64,000 bases of DNA from Gemmatimonadaceae bacterium (GCA_947457545.1 CANGXD010000002.1:48849-112848), one strand, 5' to 3'. Shown: positions 34,380 through 43,906, counted from the stretch's first letter. The notes: generated by a model not told the origin, from the letters alone. Translations and numbers: made by a program.

Positions 34380-34673
34380 ATGCGGCATTTCCATCGGTGT
34401 TCGCTCTCACCCGACGCGGTGCTCGAGCGGGCCGATCGTTTCTTCGGCGCCCTCGGCCTGACACGCGGGGGCGCCGATGCGCGTTCCCGTACCTTCGGCG
34501 GATCCTTGGGCACGATGACGCTTACCGTGAAAATGGAAGGTGGTCATTACACCTTCGTCGAAGTGCACACCGATCAGGTCGGTGAAAGCCGGATCGACAA
34601 GAATGTCAAAAAGTATTTCAACGAGCTGCATCGCGCCGCTGATCCGCGGCACACGATCGAGGCGGGCTACTGA
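34380..34673 (+). CDS. conserved-looking small protein, unknown function
   Basis: 97 residues from ATG 34380 (GGAG site at good distance). Its stop overlaps the E1alpha start, so it is translationally coupled to the dehydrogenase genes. No family is recognised. The composition is soluble alpha/beta, including TMTLTVKMEGGHYTFVEVHT. Confidence 0.6.
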   Translation: MRHFHRCSLSPDAVLERADRFFGALGLTRGGADARSRTFGGSLGTMTLTVKMEGGHYTFVEVHTDQVGESRIDKNVKKYFNELHRAADPRHTIEAGY

Positions 34674-35803
34674 TGGCGAAGCGCACCGCGGCGTCGCCAT
34701 CGCCGGTGCGGCCCTCCGACAAGCTCACGCGCGAGCAGAAGCTTGAGCTCTATTACTGGATGCGGCTCACGCGATCACTCGAGGAGCGACTCGTCAACCT
34801 GTACCGACAGACGAAAGTGGTTGGTGGACTCTTTCGTTCGCTCGGGCAGGAAGCCGATGCCGTCGGAAGTTGCTTTGCGTTGGAGCAGCGCGATGTGATG
34901 TCGCCGCTCATTCGCAACCTCGGCGCGATGCTGGTCAAGGGCGCAACGCCCGTCGAAGTCCTTAAGCAGTATATGGCCAAAGGCGATTCGCCCACACGCG
35001 GTCGCGAGTTGAACATTCACTTCGGCGATATCGGCGCGGCGGGCAGCACGCGCGGCTTTCTCGGGCAGATCTCTCCGCTCGGCGACATGGTGCCCGTCAT
35101 GGCTGGCGTCACGCTCAGCTTCCGCATGCGCGGCGAGGATCGCGTCGGGCTCGTGTATGTCGGCGATGGCGCCACCAGCACTGGCGCCTTTCACGAAGGC
35201 ATCAACTTCGCCGCCGTGCAGAAATGCCCGCTCGTCGTCATCGTGGAGAACAACGGCTATGCGTACTCCACGCCTACGCACAAGCAAACGGCCGCGGCAC
35301 AGTTCGTCGACAAGGCCATTGGGTACGGCGTGCAGGGGCTCAAGGCCGACGGCAACGATGTCCTCGCGACGTACGACGTCACGCGGCAAGCGGTGGAGTA
35401 CGCCCGGGCCGGCAACGGGGTCACGCTCATCGAACTCATGACGTACCGCCGCAAGGGACACGCGGAGCACGACAATCAGTCGTATGTCCCCGCTGGGGAA
35501 ATCGAGCAGTGGGCGGCCAATAACGACCCCCTCGACCGTTATCTGGTGGTGCTGCGCGAGCAGCTCGCCGTCACCGACACCGAGATCGCAAACATCGATG
35601 CGCGCGTGCAGCGCGAGATCGACGACGCGACGGACATCGCCGAACAATCCGGCATTCCGACGCCGCTCGATGCGCTCGAAGGCGTGTACGCCGATCCGCC
35701 GCGGGAAACGCCGCTCTGGTTCCGCCGCGACGCGGAGAATGACGCGTACGGGACGGAGCGTCCCGAAAGCTGGGGAACATGGAACGCAGGCGGGAAGTCA
35801 TGA
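34673..35803 (+). CDS. 2-oxoacid (pyruvate-type) dehydrogenase E1 alpha subunit
   Basis: 376 residues. The thiamine-diphosphate motif is intact (GDGATSTGAFHEGINFAAV ... NNGYAYSTP), as is the phosphorylation-loop region with YRRKGHAEHDNQ. The heterotetrameric E1 decarboxylates pyruvate or a branched-chain 2-oxoacid and passes the acyl group to E2 lipoyl arms. Overlapping starts link it to E1beta. No E3 gene is in the window. Confidence 0.92.
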   Translation: MAKRTAASPSPVRPSDKLTREQKLELYYWMRLTRSLEERLVNLYRQTKVVGGLFRSLGQEADAVGSCFALEQRDVMSPLIRNLGAMLVKGATPVEVLKQYMAKGDSPTRGRELNIHFGDIGAAGSTRGFLGQISPLGDMVPVMAGVTLSFRMRGEDRVGLVYVGDGATSTGAFHEGINFAAVQKCPLVVIVENNGYAYSTPTHKQTAAAQFVDKAIGYGVQGLKADGNDVLATYDVTRQAVEYARAGNGVTLIELMTYRRKGHAEHDNQSYVPAGEIEQWAANNDPLDRYLVVLREQLAVTDTEIANIDARVQREIDDATDIAEQSGIPTPLDALEGVYADPPRETPLWFRRDAENDAYGTERPESWGTWNAGGKS

Positions 35804-36795
35804 GCAACGCGCCGGAAGCCGGTACCGAGATCACCTACCTCGAAGCCATTCGCGAAGCGCTGTTTGAAGAAATGGCGCGCGACGAAAATGTCTTCTGCCT
35901 TGGCGAAGACATCGGCGCCTTCGGTGGGGCGTTCAAGGTGACCGAAGGATTACTCGCCCGTTTCGGCGAGCGTCGCGTCATCGACTCACCCATCAGTGAA
36001 ATCGCCATCGTGGGGGCGGCCGCGGGCGCCGCGCATATGGGGATGCGTCCGGTGGTCGAGATGCAGTTCATCGACTTCATCGCCAACGCGTACGACATGC
36101 TGACCAACTATGTGGCTACGGCGCGCTATCGCGCGTTCCTGCCGTGCCCGATGGTCGTGCGTGGCCCCAGTGGCGGATACGTGCGTGGCGGTCCGTTCCA
36201 TTCGCAGAATCCCGAAGCCGGGTTTCTGCATACGCCCGGCCTCAAGATCGTCTATCCGGCCACCGCCGCCGATGCCAAAGGGCTCATGAAGAGCGCCATC
36301 CGCGATGACGACTGCGTACTCTTCTTCGAGCATAAGTATCTGTATCGTCGCGTGAAGGATGTCATGCCCGCCGGTGATCATGTCGTGCCCATCGGAAAGG
36401 CGCGCGTGGCGCGGGAAGGCAGTGACGTCTCCATCGTGACGTACGCGAGCACGGTGTGGAAGTCGCTCGAGGCGGCCGAGCAGCTGGCTGCCGAGGGCAT
36501 CTCGGTGGAGGTCCTCGACCTGCGCACTCTGGCTCCGATGGACGAAGAGGCGATCTTCCAGACCGTCAAGAAGACCAACCGTCTGCTCATTGTGCACGAG
36601 GATACGCGCACCGGTGGCATCGCGGGGGAAATCACGGCGCGTGTTTCTGAAACATGTTTCGAGTGGCTGGATGCGCCGATCCTGCGCGTCACGGCAGCGG
36701 ATATCCCGCTACCGTACGCTCCGCCCCTCGAAGATTACGTGCTGCCGCAGACCGCCGACATCGTGCGGGCTGTACGGCGGCTGGTGGCATACTGA
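35800..36795 (+). CDS. 2-oxoacid (pyruvate-type) dehydrogenase E1 beta subunit
   Basis: 331 residues from ATG 35800, which overlaps the E1alpha stop. Characteristic segments are VFCLGEDIGAFGGAFKVT, MVVRGPSGGYVRGGPFHSQN and EVLDLRTLAPMDEEAI. It forms the other half of the TPP site. Pyruvate versus branched-chain specificity cannot be settled from sequence alone. Confidence 0.93.
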   Translation: MSNAPEAGTEITYLEAIREALFEEMARDENVFCLGEDIGAFGGAFKVTEGLLARFGERRVIDSPISEIAIVGAAAGAAHMGMRPVVEMQFIDFIANAYDMLTNYVATARYRAFLPCPMVVRGPSGGYVRGGPFHSQNPEAGFLHTPGLKIVYPATAADAKGLMKSAIRDDDCVLFFEHKYLYRRVKDVMPAGDHVVPIGKARVAREGSDVSIVTYASTVWKSLEAAEQLAAEGISVEVLDLRTLAPMDEEAIFQTVKKTNRLLIVHEDTRTGGIAGEITARVSETCFEWLDAPILRVTAADIPLPYAPPLEDYVLPQTADIVRAVRRLVAY

Positions 36796-36797
36796 TC

Positions 36798-37100
36798 ATG
36801 GCAGGAACGGAGCAGACTCCGGCCTCGCATTCCGAAGACCGGGTGGGGCGGAATATCGGCGTCGGATGCTTTACGTTTTTCATAGGCGCGGTGAGCGGCG
36901 CGATGTCCGGGGTAGGCATCGGCAAGCTCTTGGGCTTTTTTAACCGTTGTACGCCGGCTCCCGGCTTACCTGCCTGTGAATGGTGGGTCTTTGCAGGATA
37001 CGGTGCGGCCATCGGCGCGCTTTCGCTGCCGGTGTTGGCGTTGTGGCGCCTCAAGCGTCGCGACCAGGCCGAAGACGTAGCTTCCACGAATCGAGGATGA
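36798..37100 (+). CDS. small two-helix membrane protein between E1beta and E2
   Basis: 100 residues from ATG 36798, two bases after the E1beta stop. Two hydrophobic segments (GCFTFFIGAVSGAMSGVGIGKLLGF and WWVFAGYGAAIGALSLPVLALW) are separated by a loop with two cysteines. No family is recognised. Its place inside a dehydrogenase operon, 4 bases before E2, suggests co-expression only. Confidence 0.65.
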   Translation: MAGTEQTPASHSEDRVGRNIGVGCFTFFIGAVSGAMSGVGIGKLLGFFNRCTPAPGLPACEWWVFAGYGAAIGALSLPVLALWRLKRRDQAEDVASTNRG

Positions 37101-37104
37101 CCGA

Positions 37105-38442
37105 GTGGCTCGTGTAGACGTGATCATGCCGCAGATGGGTGAATCCATCGCGGAAGGGACAGTGTCGCGGTGGCTCAAGAAGGTGGGAGACACCGTCAAG
37201 CGCGATGAGCCCATTTTTGAAATCTCCACCGACAAGGTGGATGCTGAGATCCCGTCGCCGTCCGCTGGCGTGCTGATGGAGATCTTGGTCGGTGATGGGC
37301 TCACGGTGGCCGTCAACACGGTGGTGGCGCGCTTGGAGACGGACGCGGCCGCTGCCGCCGCCGCCCCGGCGCCCGCGCCCGCAGAGGCGCCGGCAGCAGC
37401 GCCTGCGACCGCGCCGGCCGCGGCCCCGGCCTCCGTGGTCGTGCCCAGTTCCCCCGTAGCCGCCAGCGCCGCCCCCGCGGCCCCGGCGGGTTCGCTCGAA
37501 GACCGGCTGCGCACCAAGTCGTCGCCACTCGTGCGAAAGATCGCGGCCGAGCACGGCGTCGAGATCGCCGCCCTCTCCGGCAGCGGCATCGCCGGACGCG
37601 TGACGCGCAAGGATCTCGAAGCGTTCCTCGCGGCGCGTCCTGCCGCTGGCGCTGCGCCGCAGCCCGCCGCTGGGGCGTCCATGTACGCGCCGTCGGGCAC
37701 CGAGCAGCACGGTCCGATGCCCACGCCGTGGGCCGGAGACGTGGTCGAACCCATGAGCAAGATCCGACGCATCACGTCGGATCACATGAGCATGGCGCGC
37801 AAGGTCGCGGCGCACGTCACCTCGTTCTTCGAAATCGACCTCACGCGCGTCGCCCGCATCCGTCAGGCGATGCGCCGCGATTTCGAAGCGCAGAGTGGCC
37901 AGAAGCTCACCTACCTGCCGTTCATCCTGCAGGCGGTCACGCAACAGCTCAAGCGTCACCCGGTGCTCAACGCAGCGGTGGCTGGTACCGACGTCATCTA
38001 CCGCAAGCAGATCAACCTCGGCATCGCCGTCGCGCTCGAACCCACCGGACTCATTGTCCCGGTGCTCAAGCGTGCCGATGAACTGTCGCTCACCGGCCTG
38101 ACGCGCGGTGTGAACGATCTGGCGGCGCGCGCGCGAGGCAAGAAGCTCAGCCCGACCGACGTGCAGGACGCCACCTTTACCATCACCAACCCCGGGGTGT
38201 TCGGGTCGCTCTTCGGCACCCCCATCATTCCGGTGGGGACAACCGCCATCCTCGGACTCGGCGCTATCGAAAAGCGTCCCAAGGTCATCACGGGGCCGGA
38301 CGGAGAAGACACCATCGCCATCCGGACCTGCGCGTACTTCTCGCTCTCCTTCGACCACAAGGTGGTCGATGGGGCCGACGCGGATCGCTTCATGGCTGAT
38401 CTCAAGAAGGCGCTCGAGTCCATCCCCGAAACGGGATTCTGA
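37105..38442 (+). CDS. dihydrolipoamide acyltransferase (E2)
   Basis: 445 residues from GTG 37105. One lipoyl domain (Lys44 in STDKVDAEIP) is followed by an Ala/Pro-rich swinging linker. A peripheral-subunit-binding domain (SSPLVRKIAAEHGVEI) and the catalytic acyltransferase domain come next, with SLSFDHKVVDGADADRFM near the C-terminus. It forms the core of the complex with the E1 subunits upstream. Confidence 0.93.
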   Translation: MARVDVIMPQMGESIAEGTVSRWLKKVGDTVKRDEPIFEISTDKVDAEIPSPSAGVLMEILVGDGLTVAVNTVVARLETDAAAAAAAPAPAPAEAPAAAPATAPAAAPASVVVPSSPVAASAAPAAPAGSLEDRLRTKSSPLVRKIAAEHGVEIAALSGSGIAGRVTRKDLEAFLAARPAAGAAPQPAAGASMYAPSGTEQHGPMPTPWAGDVVEPMSKIRRITSDHMSMARKVAAHVTSFFEIDLTRVARIRQAMRRDFEAQSGQKLTYLPFILQAVTQQLKRHPVLNAAVAGTDVIYRKQINLGIAVALEPTGLIVPVLKRADELSLTGLTRGVNDLAARARGKKLSPTDVQDATFTITNPGVFGSLFGTPIIPVGTTAILGLGAIEKRPKVITGPDGEDTIAIRTCAYFSLSFDHKVVDGADADRFMADLKKALESIPETGF

Positions 38443-38452
38443 GCGCCCTCGC

Positions 38453-38698
38453 ATGTCCCGCGCGCTGACCATCGTCGAACGCGTCGTGCCCGACGCGGAG
38501 CGCGCGGAGTATCTCGCGGCACTGCCGCTGCGCAAACAACGCGCGGCGTCGGTGCCCGCGCATTTCTGGGTCTTTGAACACGCGAGCGATCGTGGCCGGT
38601 TCATCGAGTTCACCGAGGCCGGTGGCGAGGAAGCACTCGCCGCCGTTCACGGAGCCGATGTCGCAGCCCATTGCTGGCGCGAAGTACAAGGAGGTTGA
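38453..38698 (+). CDS. small uncharacterised protein, possible dimeric alpha/beta-barrel fold
   Basis: 81 residues from ATG 38453. The spacing of strands (TIVERVVPDAERAEYLAALP, HFWVFEHASDRGRFIEF) recalls monooxygenase-like ferredoxin-fold proteins, but no catalytic motif is seen. The ORF-track start at 38369 lies inside E2. Confidence 0.5.
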   Translation: MSRALTIVERVVPDAERAEYLAALPLRKQRAASVPAHFWVFEHASDRGRFIEFTEAGGEEALAAVHGADVAAHCWREVQGG

Positions 38699-38699
38699 T

Positions 38700-38966
38700 A
38701 TGCCCACGCGAAGCATCGAGATCGATGGACGCCAGTGGCAGGTGTACCCGTCCGGTTTTCTCACGCAGTACACCGGTGATGAATTCGGATTGATTTTCGT
38801 GGCGGGGAAAGGCGAGGAACGCGAGGTGCGCGTCACGCGCTACTCACCCGTTGGAGTGCGAGCACGCGAGCAGTCGTTGGCCGAGTTTGACGATGCGCAG
38901 TTGCTCGAGCTCTTCCGATCGACACAGCCCAGCGCGCGCTCGCCAGAGGCGGGGTACCGCTCGTGA
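38700..38966 (+). CDS. small uncharacterised protein
   Basis: 88 residues with an excellent AAGGAGG site before ATG 38700. Beta-rich sequence (SIEIDGRQWQVYPSGFLTQY, EREVRVTRYSP) with an acidic C-terminal helix. It overlaps the PHP gene (GTGA). No family recognised. Confidence 0.6.
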   Translation: MPTRSIEIDGRQWQVYPSGFLTQYTGDEFGLIFVAGKGEEREVRVTRYSPVGVRAREQSLAEFDDAQLLELFRSTQPSARSPEAGYRS

Positions 38967-39823
38967 CGGAGACGACCACGGCGCCAGCGCCGGCGTTCGT
39001 GGATCTGCAGGTGCACTCCACCGCCTCCGACGGCGCCCTGACGCCGACGGCCGTCGTCCAGGCCGCCGCCGACGCGCAGCTGTATGCCATCGCCCTCACC
39101 GATCACGACACCGTCGACGGGCTCGATGAAGCCACCGACGCCGGTGAACGGTTGGGGGTGCGCATCGTGCCCGGCGTCGAACTCAGTACGCACTTCGACG
39201 ACGACGAACTCCACTTGCTGGGGCTCCATCTGCAGAGTCGCGATGCCATGCGTGACGCGCTCGCGGATCTGCGTCAGCAGCGCATTGCCCGCGCCGAAAA
39301 GATCGTCGCGACGCTGAACGCGCACAGCATCCCCATCACACTGGACGCGGTGCTGAAGGAGGCCGGAGGCGGTGCCGTCGGACGTCCACACATCGCGCGC
39401 GTCATGCTCGCTGGTGGGTACGTCCGCGAGTTCCGCGAAGCGTTCGACAAGTGGATCGGTTGGGGACGTCCCGCTTACATGGCCAAGGACAAGTGGGATG
39501 TCGCCGACGCCATCGCCCTGGTACACAAAGCCGGCGGCATCGCCGTCTGGGCGCATCCAGGTGAGTCGGCGACTCCGACGCGTATTCAACGGCTCGCTGA
39601 TGCCGGGCTCGACGCGGTCGAAGTCTTGCATCCGAGTCATCCGCCCTATCTCGTGCAGCGGCTGTTCGATCACACCGAAAAGGCCGGCCTGTTGCCCAGT
39701 GGTGGCTCCGACTGGCACGGCACGCAGGAAGGCCCACGAAAACTCGGTGGGCAACTCGTTCCCAAGGTTTGGCTCGACTGGCAGGACGCCAAGGTCTCGG
39801 CGCGCGCAGCCGCCTTGGCGTAG
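38963..39823 (+). CDS. PHP-domain phosphoesterase (nucleoside bisphosphatase/RnmAM type)
   Basis: 286 residues from GTG 38963. Metal-binding PHP motifs are VDLQVHSTASDG, ALTDHDTVDG and IVPGVELST, with later HPGE and GSDWHGT. Such proteins hydrolyse 3',5'-nucleoside bisphosphates or RNA ends. It is coupled to the small protein upstream; the SDR gene follows 3 bases after its stop. Confidence 0.88.
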   Translation: MTETTTAPAPAFVDLQVHSTASDGALTPTAVVQAAADAQLYAIALTDHDTVDGLDEATDAGERLGVRIVPGVELSTHFDDDELHLLGLHLQSRDAMRDALADLRQQRIARAEKIVATLNAHSIPITLDAVLKEAGGGAVGRPHIARVMLAGGYVREFREAFDKWIGWGRPAYMAKDKWDVADAIALVHKAGGIAVWAHPGESATPTRIQRLADAGLDAVEVLHPSHPPYLVQRLFDHTEKAGLLPSGGSDWHGTQEGPRKLGGQLVPKVWLDWQDAKVSARAAALA

Positions 39824-39826
39824 TAC

Positions 39827-40555
39827 ATGTTCCGCAAAACCGCTCTCGTGACCGGCGGTGCCCGACGCGTCGGCGCCGCGATCGTTCGCAGCTTCGCCGC
39901 TCGCGGGTACAACGTCGTGCTCCATCACGGGAATTCTCCTGAGGAGGCGAACGCACTCGCGGCGGAGCTCGAGGCTGAATATCAGGTACGCGTGGTCGTC
40001 GTGCAGGAAGACCTCGTCGATTCATCGGCGCCGGCGCGCGTGGTGCAGGCGGCCATCTCCGCGTTCGATGCGCTGGATGTCGTCGTCAGCTCGGCGTCGG
40101 TGATGGAGTGGCGCGATTTCGAGTCGGTCACTCCGGATGATTGGGCGCGCACGGAAGCGATCAATCTTCGGGCGCCGTTCTTTCTCATGCAGGCCGCCGC
40201 GCGCGCAATGAATGAGGGCGGGGTGATCATCCAGATCGCCGATCACCTCGCCAACGAAACAGGATTCCCGCGACTCATTCCGCATCAGGTCACCAAGTCC
40301 GCGTTGCATCAGCTGGTGCGTACCGTCGCCGATCGGCTGGCGCCACGGATTCGCGTGAATGCCGTGTCCCCGGGTCTCGTGCTCGCCCCCAGTGATCTTG
40401 GCGATGCGGCGGCGGCCGCCTTCATGCGCGACGTTCCGCTGGCACGGAGTGGCTCACCCGACGATGTCATCCAGGCCATTCACTATCTCGTGGATGCCAC
40501 CTACGTGACGGGAACCGTTCTCTCGGTCGATGGTGGACGACATCTCCGCCGCTGA
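39827..40555 (+). CDS. short-chain dehydrogenase/reductase, pteridine-reductase-like, altered active site
   Basis: 242 residues of Rossmann fold. The cofactor motif is TGGARRVG, typical of NADPH-dependent pteridine reductases. Key catalytic positions are changed: the usual YxxxK reads HQVTK (His153, Lys157), and the NNAS motif reads SSAS (88-91). The Asp in place of Ser at 139 fits pteridine reductases. Activity may be weak or different. It overlaps the next gene by 26 bases. Confidence 0.85.
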   Translation: MFRKTALVTGGARRVGAAIVRSFAARGYNVVLHHGNSPEEANALAAELEAEYQVRVVVVQEDLVDSSAPARVVQAAISAFDALDVVVSSASVMEWRDFESVTPDDWARTEAINLRAPFFLMQAAARAMNEGGVIIQIADHLANETGFPRLIPHQVTKSALHQLVRTVADRLAPRIRVNAVSPGLVLAPSDLGDAAAAAFMRDVPLARSGSPDDVIQAIHYLVDATYVTGTVLSVDGGRHLRR

Positions 40556-41312
40556 GCGAGAAATCGCCGGCCCCGGTCGCGCGACGCCACTCGACTTCGG
40601 TCGCATTGTCGTCATCGGTGGTGGCTGCTACGGCAGCTGGTACACGCAGCAGCTCGATCGCGCGCGCTCACGTGGGGCGCTCACCGCACGCGAAATCGTG
40701 GTGGTCGACCGCGATGCCAACTGCAAAGTCGCGCAGCAGCTGGCGCAAGGCATGTACGAGGGAACGCCAGTGCGACTGGTCGTGTCCACCTGGGATGACT
40801 ATGTCGCGGAGTGGTTGTCAGCGGGGCCGGACGCGCTCGCCGCGGACACGATGGTCCCGTCGCCGCTCATGCCACATCTGTGCCTTGACTGGCTCATGGC
40901 CCGCGCCCGCGCCCGCTGGCCCGGCCGTGCCATGGAAGTCGCGCCGCTCCCCGCCACCCCACCAACCCCGTGGGAACGTGCCGCCCCCGATGCGCGTCAC
41001 TACGTAAGCTTCGCGACGTGGACGTGCCCGGTCAATTGCATCGAGCCGGCCAAGTGTCCCGCCATCCGCGGGCCACGCGATTGGAGCATGCCGGTGACCA
41101 TCCGCGCCATGGCCGACGGGGAACCACGGCTCCGCGGAGCGGCTATCTTTCATTGTGAACACCGCACCTACGGCGTAGGCATGATCGACGCGGCGGCCAT
41201 CGCCGCCGCCGACCAACATGTCGCCGAATGGGGCGGGCAGGGCCCCTGCAATATTCTGGTCGGCACCGTGTCGCACTGTCACGGCGCGTTGGGCGTGCTG
41301 GCCATTTCGTAA
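40530..41312 (+). CDS. uncharacterised cysteine-rich protein with Rossmann-like N-terminus
   Basis: 260 residues. The N-terminus has a dinucleotide-binding-like strand-loop (RIVVIGGGCYGSWYTQQL, then IVVVDRDAN). Nine cysteines occur. Three are clustered as C-x3-C-x5-C (166, 170, 176: TCPVNCIEPAKCPAI), and others sit in FHCEH and SHCHG, suggesting a metal or Fe-S site. No family recognised. It overlaps the SDR gene, so the two are probably co-translated. Confidence 0.7.
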   Translation: MVDDISAAEREIAGPGRATPLDFGRIVVIGGGCYGSWYTQQLDRARSRGALTAREIVVVDRDANCKVAQQLAQGMYEGTPVRLVVSTWDDYVAEWLSAGPDALAADTMVPSPLMPHLCLDWLMARARARWPGRAMEVAPLPATPPTPWERAAPDARHYVSFATWTCPVNCIEPAKCPAIRGPRDWSMPVTIRAMADGEPRLRGAAIFHCEHRTYGVGMIDAAAIAAADQHVAEWGGQGPCNILVGTVSHCHGALGVLAIS

Positions 41313-41378
41313 ATCCAGAACTCAGGTATCACCGCATCCGCGCTGATACGCCTCGATTCGCTTCTACCCATCGTGGTC

Positions 41379-42398
41379 ATGTCTGCATCGACTCCCGAGA
41401 ACATCGTCATCATCGGATCCGGCCCCGCGGCATGGACGGCGGCCATTTACGCTGCACGCGCCAACCTCAACCCGCTCGTGTTCGAAGGGGAGCCGGTTGG
41501 AACGGAATTGCCGGGCGGACAGCTGATGCTCACGACGGACATCGAAAACTTCCCGGGCTTTCCCGAGGCCATCAGCGGCCCTGAACTCATGGACCGCGTC
41601 AAGGCACAAGCGGTCCATCACGGGACACGAGTCGTGTCGGAGCTCGTCAAGCAAGTCGATCTGTCGCAGCGCCCCTTCACCATCACGCCCAACTACTCGG
41701 GTGCGGTGACGGCACATACCGTGGTGATCGCCACCGGCGCCGCCGCCAAGTGGATCGGTCTCGAGAGCGAAATCCGGTTGGCGCAACAGGGCGGTGGCGT
41801 GTCGGCCTGCGCGGTGTGCGACGGCGCCATGCCCTTCTATCGCAACAAGCGTCTTGCCGTCGTTGGTGGTGGTGATACCGCTATGGAAGAAGCGATGTAT
41901 CTCACGAAGTTCGCCAGTGAAGTCGTGGTCATCCATCGCCGCGACAGCTTCCGTGCCTCGAAGGTGATGGCCAATCGCGTCCTCACGCATCCCAAGGTGC
42001 GCGTGCTCTGGAACTCGCAGGTTACCGAAGTGCTCGGCGACGAGTTCATCACGGGACTCCGATTGCAGGACACCGTGAACGGCAGCACCAGCGAGATCGA
42101 AGTGGGCGGCTTGTTCGTTGCCATTGGCCACACGCCCAACACCAAGTTCCTCGGCGGGCAGATCGACACCAGCGAACATGGCTACATCAAGGTGGCGCCG
42201 TGGCGCACGTCAACGAACATCGAAGGCGTCTACGCTGCCGGCGATGTCATCGATGACTACTATCGTCAGGCGATCACATCGGCCGGGACGGGGTGCATGG
42301 CGGCCCTTGAAGCCGAGCGGTGGCTGGCACATCACGGCATTGGCGAAGCGCCCGTGCTCGAAACCGGCGAGAGCTCGATCGCCAAGGCCGAGGTCTAG
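41379..42398 (+). CDS. trxB: thioredoxin reductase (NADPH)
   Basis: 339 residues. FAD-binding [18 protein letters not shown], the redox-active disulfide Cys144-Cys147 in SACAVCDGA, an NADPH-binding [10 protein letters not shown] with [11 protein letters not shown], and a C-terminal FAD segment [10 protein letters not shown] are all present. It reduces thioredoxin in the cytosol. ATG 41379 is chosen over GTG 41373. The MBL hydrolase follows 4 bases after its stop. Confidence 0.95.
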   Translation: MSASTPENIVIIGSGPAAWTAAIYAARANLNPLVFEGEPVGTELPGGQLMLTTDIENFPGFPEAISGPELMDRVKAQAVHHGTRVVSELVKQVDLSQRPFTITPNYSGAVTAHTVVIATGAAAKWIGLESEIRLAQQGGGVSACAVCDGAMPFYRNKRLAVVGGGDTAMEEAMYLTKFASEVVVIHRRDSFRASKVMANRVLTHPKVRVLWNSQVTEVLGDEFITGLRLQDTVNGSTSEIEVGGLFVAIGHTPNTKFLGGQIDTSEHGYIKVAPWRTSTNIEGVYAAGDVIDDYYRQAITSAGTGCMAALEAERWLAHHGIGEAPVLETGESSIAKAEV

Positions 42399-42402
42399 TC
42401 GC

Positions 42403-43053
42403 GTGGCCGCGTTGCAGGTGCAGCAGCTGACGGTTGGACCGCTCGAGGAAAACTGTTGGCTGCTCACCGATGAGGCGTCGAAGCAGGCGGTTCTCGTCGA
42501 TCCCGGTGACGAAGCGGACCGCCTTGTGGATGCCGTGCAGCGCTCCGGGTGCACGCTGGCCGCCATCTGGCTCACCCACTGCCACTTCGACCATGTCGGT
42601 GGCGTGGCTGGTGTCATGCGCCAGCTGCCGGTACCCATCCTGATGCATCCGGCCGACGCGTTCTTCTATGAGCGCGCGGCCGACAACGCCGCACGGTGGG
42701 GGCTGACTATCGAAAACCCGCCGGCGGCAACGGGACAGTTGGCCGAGGGCGACACGATCTCTCTTGGTGAGCACGCCTTCACCGTGTGGCATGTGCCTGG
42801 CCACGCACCCGGCCATGTCGCCTTCATCGGTAACGACCTCTGCATTTCCGGCGACGTGCTCTTTGCCGGTTCCATTGGCCGCACCGATTTGCCCCTCTGT
42901 GACCCGACGGCCATGCAGCGCTCGCTCATGCGTCTCGCCACTTTGCCCGAGACAGCTCGGGTATTGCCCGGGCACGGTGTTCATACCACTATCGGTCGCG
43001 AACTTGCGTCCAATCCATTCCTGCGTGGTGCCGCCCGTCCGCTCGGGGCCTAG
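42403..43053 (+). CDS. metallo-beta-lactamase fold hydrolase (glyoxalase II-like)
   Basis: 216 residues from GTG 42403. The metal site is THCHFDHVGG (HxHxDH), with further ligands in GHAPGHV, CISGDVLF and LPGHG. The YcbL-type short form lacks the C-terminal glutathione-binding helices of true glyoxalase II, so the substrate is open. The ORF-track start at 42118 lies inside trxB. Confidence 0.9.
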   Translation: MAALQVQQLTVGPLEENCWLLTDEASKQAVLVDPGDEADRLVDAVQRSGCTLAAIWLTHCHFDHVGGVAGVMRQLPVPILMHPADAFFYERAADNAARWGLTIENPPAATGQLAEGDTISLGEHAFTVWHVPGHAPGHVAFIGNDLCISGDVLFAGSIGRTDLPLCDPTAMQRSLMRLATLPETARVLPGHGVHTTIGRELASNPFLRGAARPLGA

Positions 43054-43096
43054 CGCCCGCCGCTTCATCTTGCCGGCTTCCTCAGCTCCACTCAGC

Positions 43097-43906
43097 ATGC
43101 GCATCAGCACGATCTCCGCTCCCCTCAAGCGATCCGCGCGCACGATGGCCGCGTTGCTGCTCGCGGGCTGCTCAAGCATCACGCAAAGCGAAGCCAGCTT
43201 TCAGAAATACGGCGCCGTCAATTTCATCGGGAAGCGAGCGTCGGCCACGCAAGGTCGCGCGGCAGCAACCGTGGTCTTCTTTGAATCGCTATCGCTGCAG
43301 GTACCCAATAGCAGCGCGCAGCAGAGTGACCAATGCGTCTTCGCGCCGGTCGACACGGTGCAGCAAGTGGCGCGCGGTGATCGTCAAGCGGGAACCACTG
43401 TCGGGATCACCATTGGCGGTGCTACCCGGCAGCTTCCCTATTCGAGCACCGATCTCCGCTATGCGACGGCCGCCAACGAACCCATCGTCTACAACGTGGG
43501 CGACGTGGCACAGGTGAGTGTGCCCGGTGACGGCAACAATTTTCCGGCGATCGCCGGATCGGTGAAGCTCGCCGAGCCCATCGAGTTGGGCCCGGTCGCG
43601 ATTCCTGCCGCCGGTGCCGGCCTAACGGTCAACTGGAATGGCACGAACGATCCGACAGCGGCCGTCATTCTGCAGGTCAAGTATGCCAATCCTGCGACCG
43701 CATCGTTCGCCAACGAGCAAGTGTATTGCGCGCTCAAGGACGATGGCAACGTGGTCGTCCCCGCCGGACTGCTGACACAGTTCCTCGCGAGCAGCGCGCC
43801 ACGGCGCTCATTGACGCTCGTACGTTGGCGCACCAATCTCGTGGGTACGACGGCAGGCAACCTGCATCTCACGTCGTCCATCGACACGACGTTCGTTTTT
43901 CCGTAA
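43097..43906 (+). CDS. uncharacterised lipoprotein
   Basis: 269 residues from ATG 43097. The lipobox is LLLAGCSS, followed by a beta-rich mature region with repeated strand-turn patterns (TTVGITIGGATRQLPY, PSVKLAEP-like segments). No family recognised. It ends at a terminator and is alone in its frame; the longer ORF-track start overlaps the MBL gene. Confidence 0.65.
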   Translation: MRISTISAPLKRSARTMAALLLAGCSSITQSEASFQKYGAVNFIGKRASATQGRAAATVVFFESLSLQVPNSSAQQSDQCVFAPVDTVQQVARGDRQAGTTVGITIGGATRQLPYSSTDLRYATAANEPIVYNVGDVAQVSVPGDGNNFPAIAGSVKLAEPIELGPVAIPAAGAGLTVNWNGTNDPTAAVILQVKYANPATASFANEQVYCALKDDGNVVVPAGLLTQFLASSAPRRSLTLVRWRTNLVGTTAGNLHLTSSIDTTFVFP

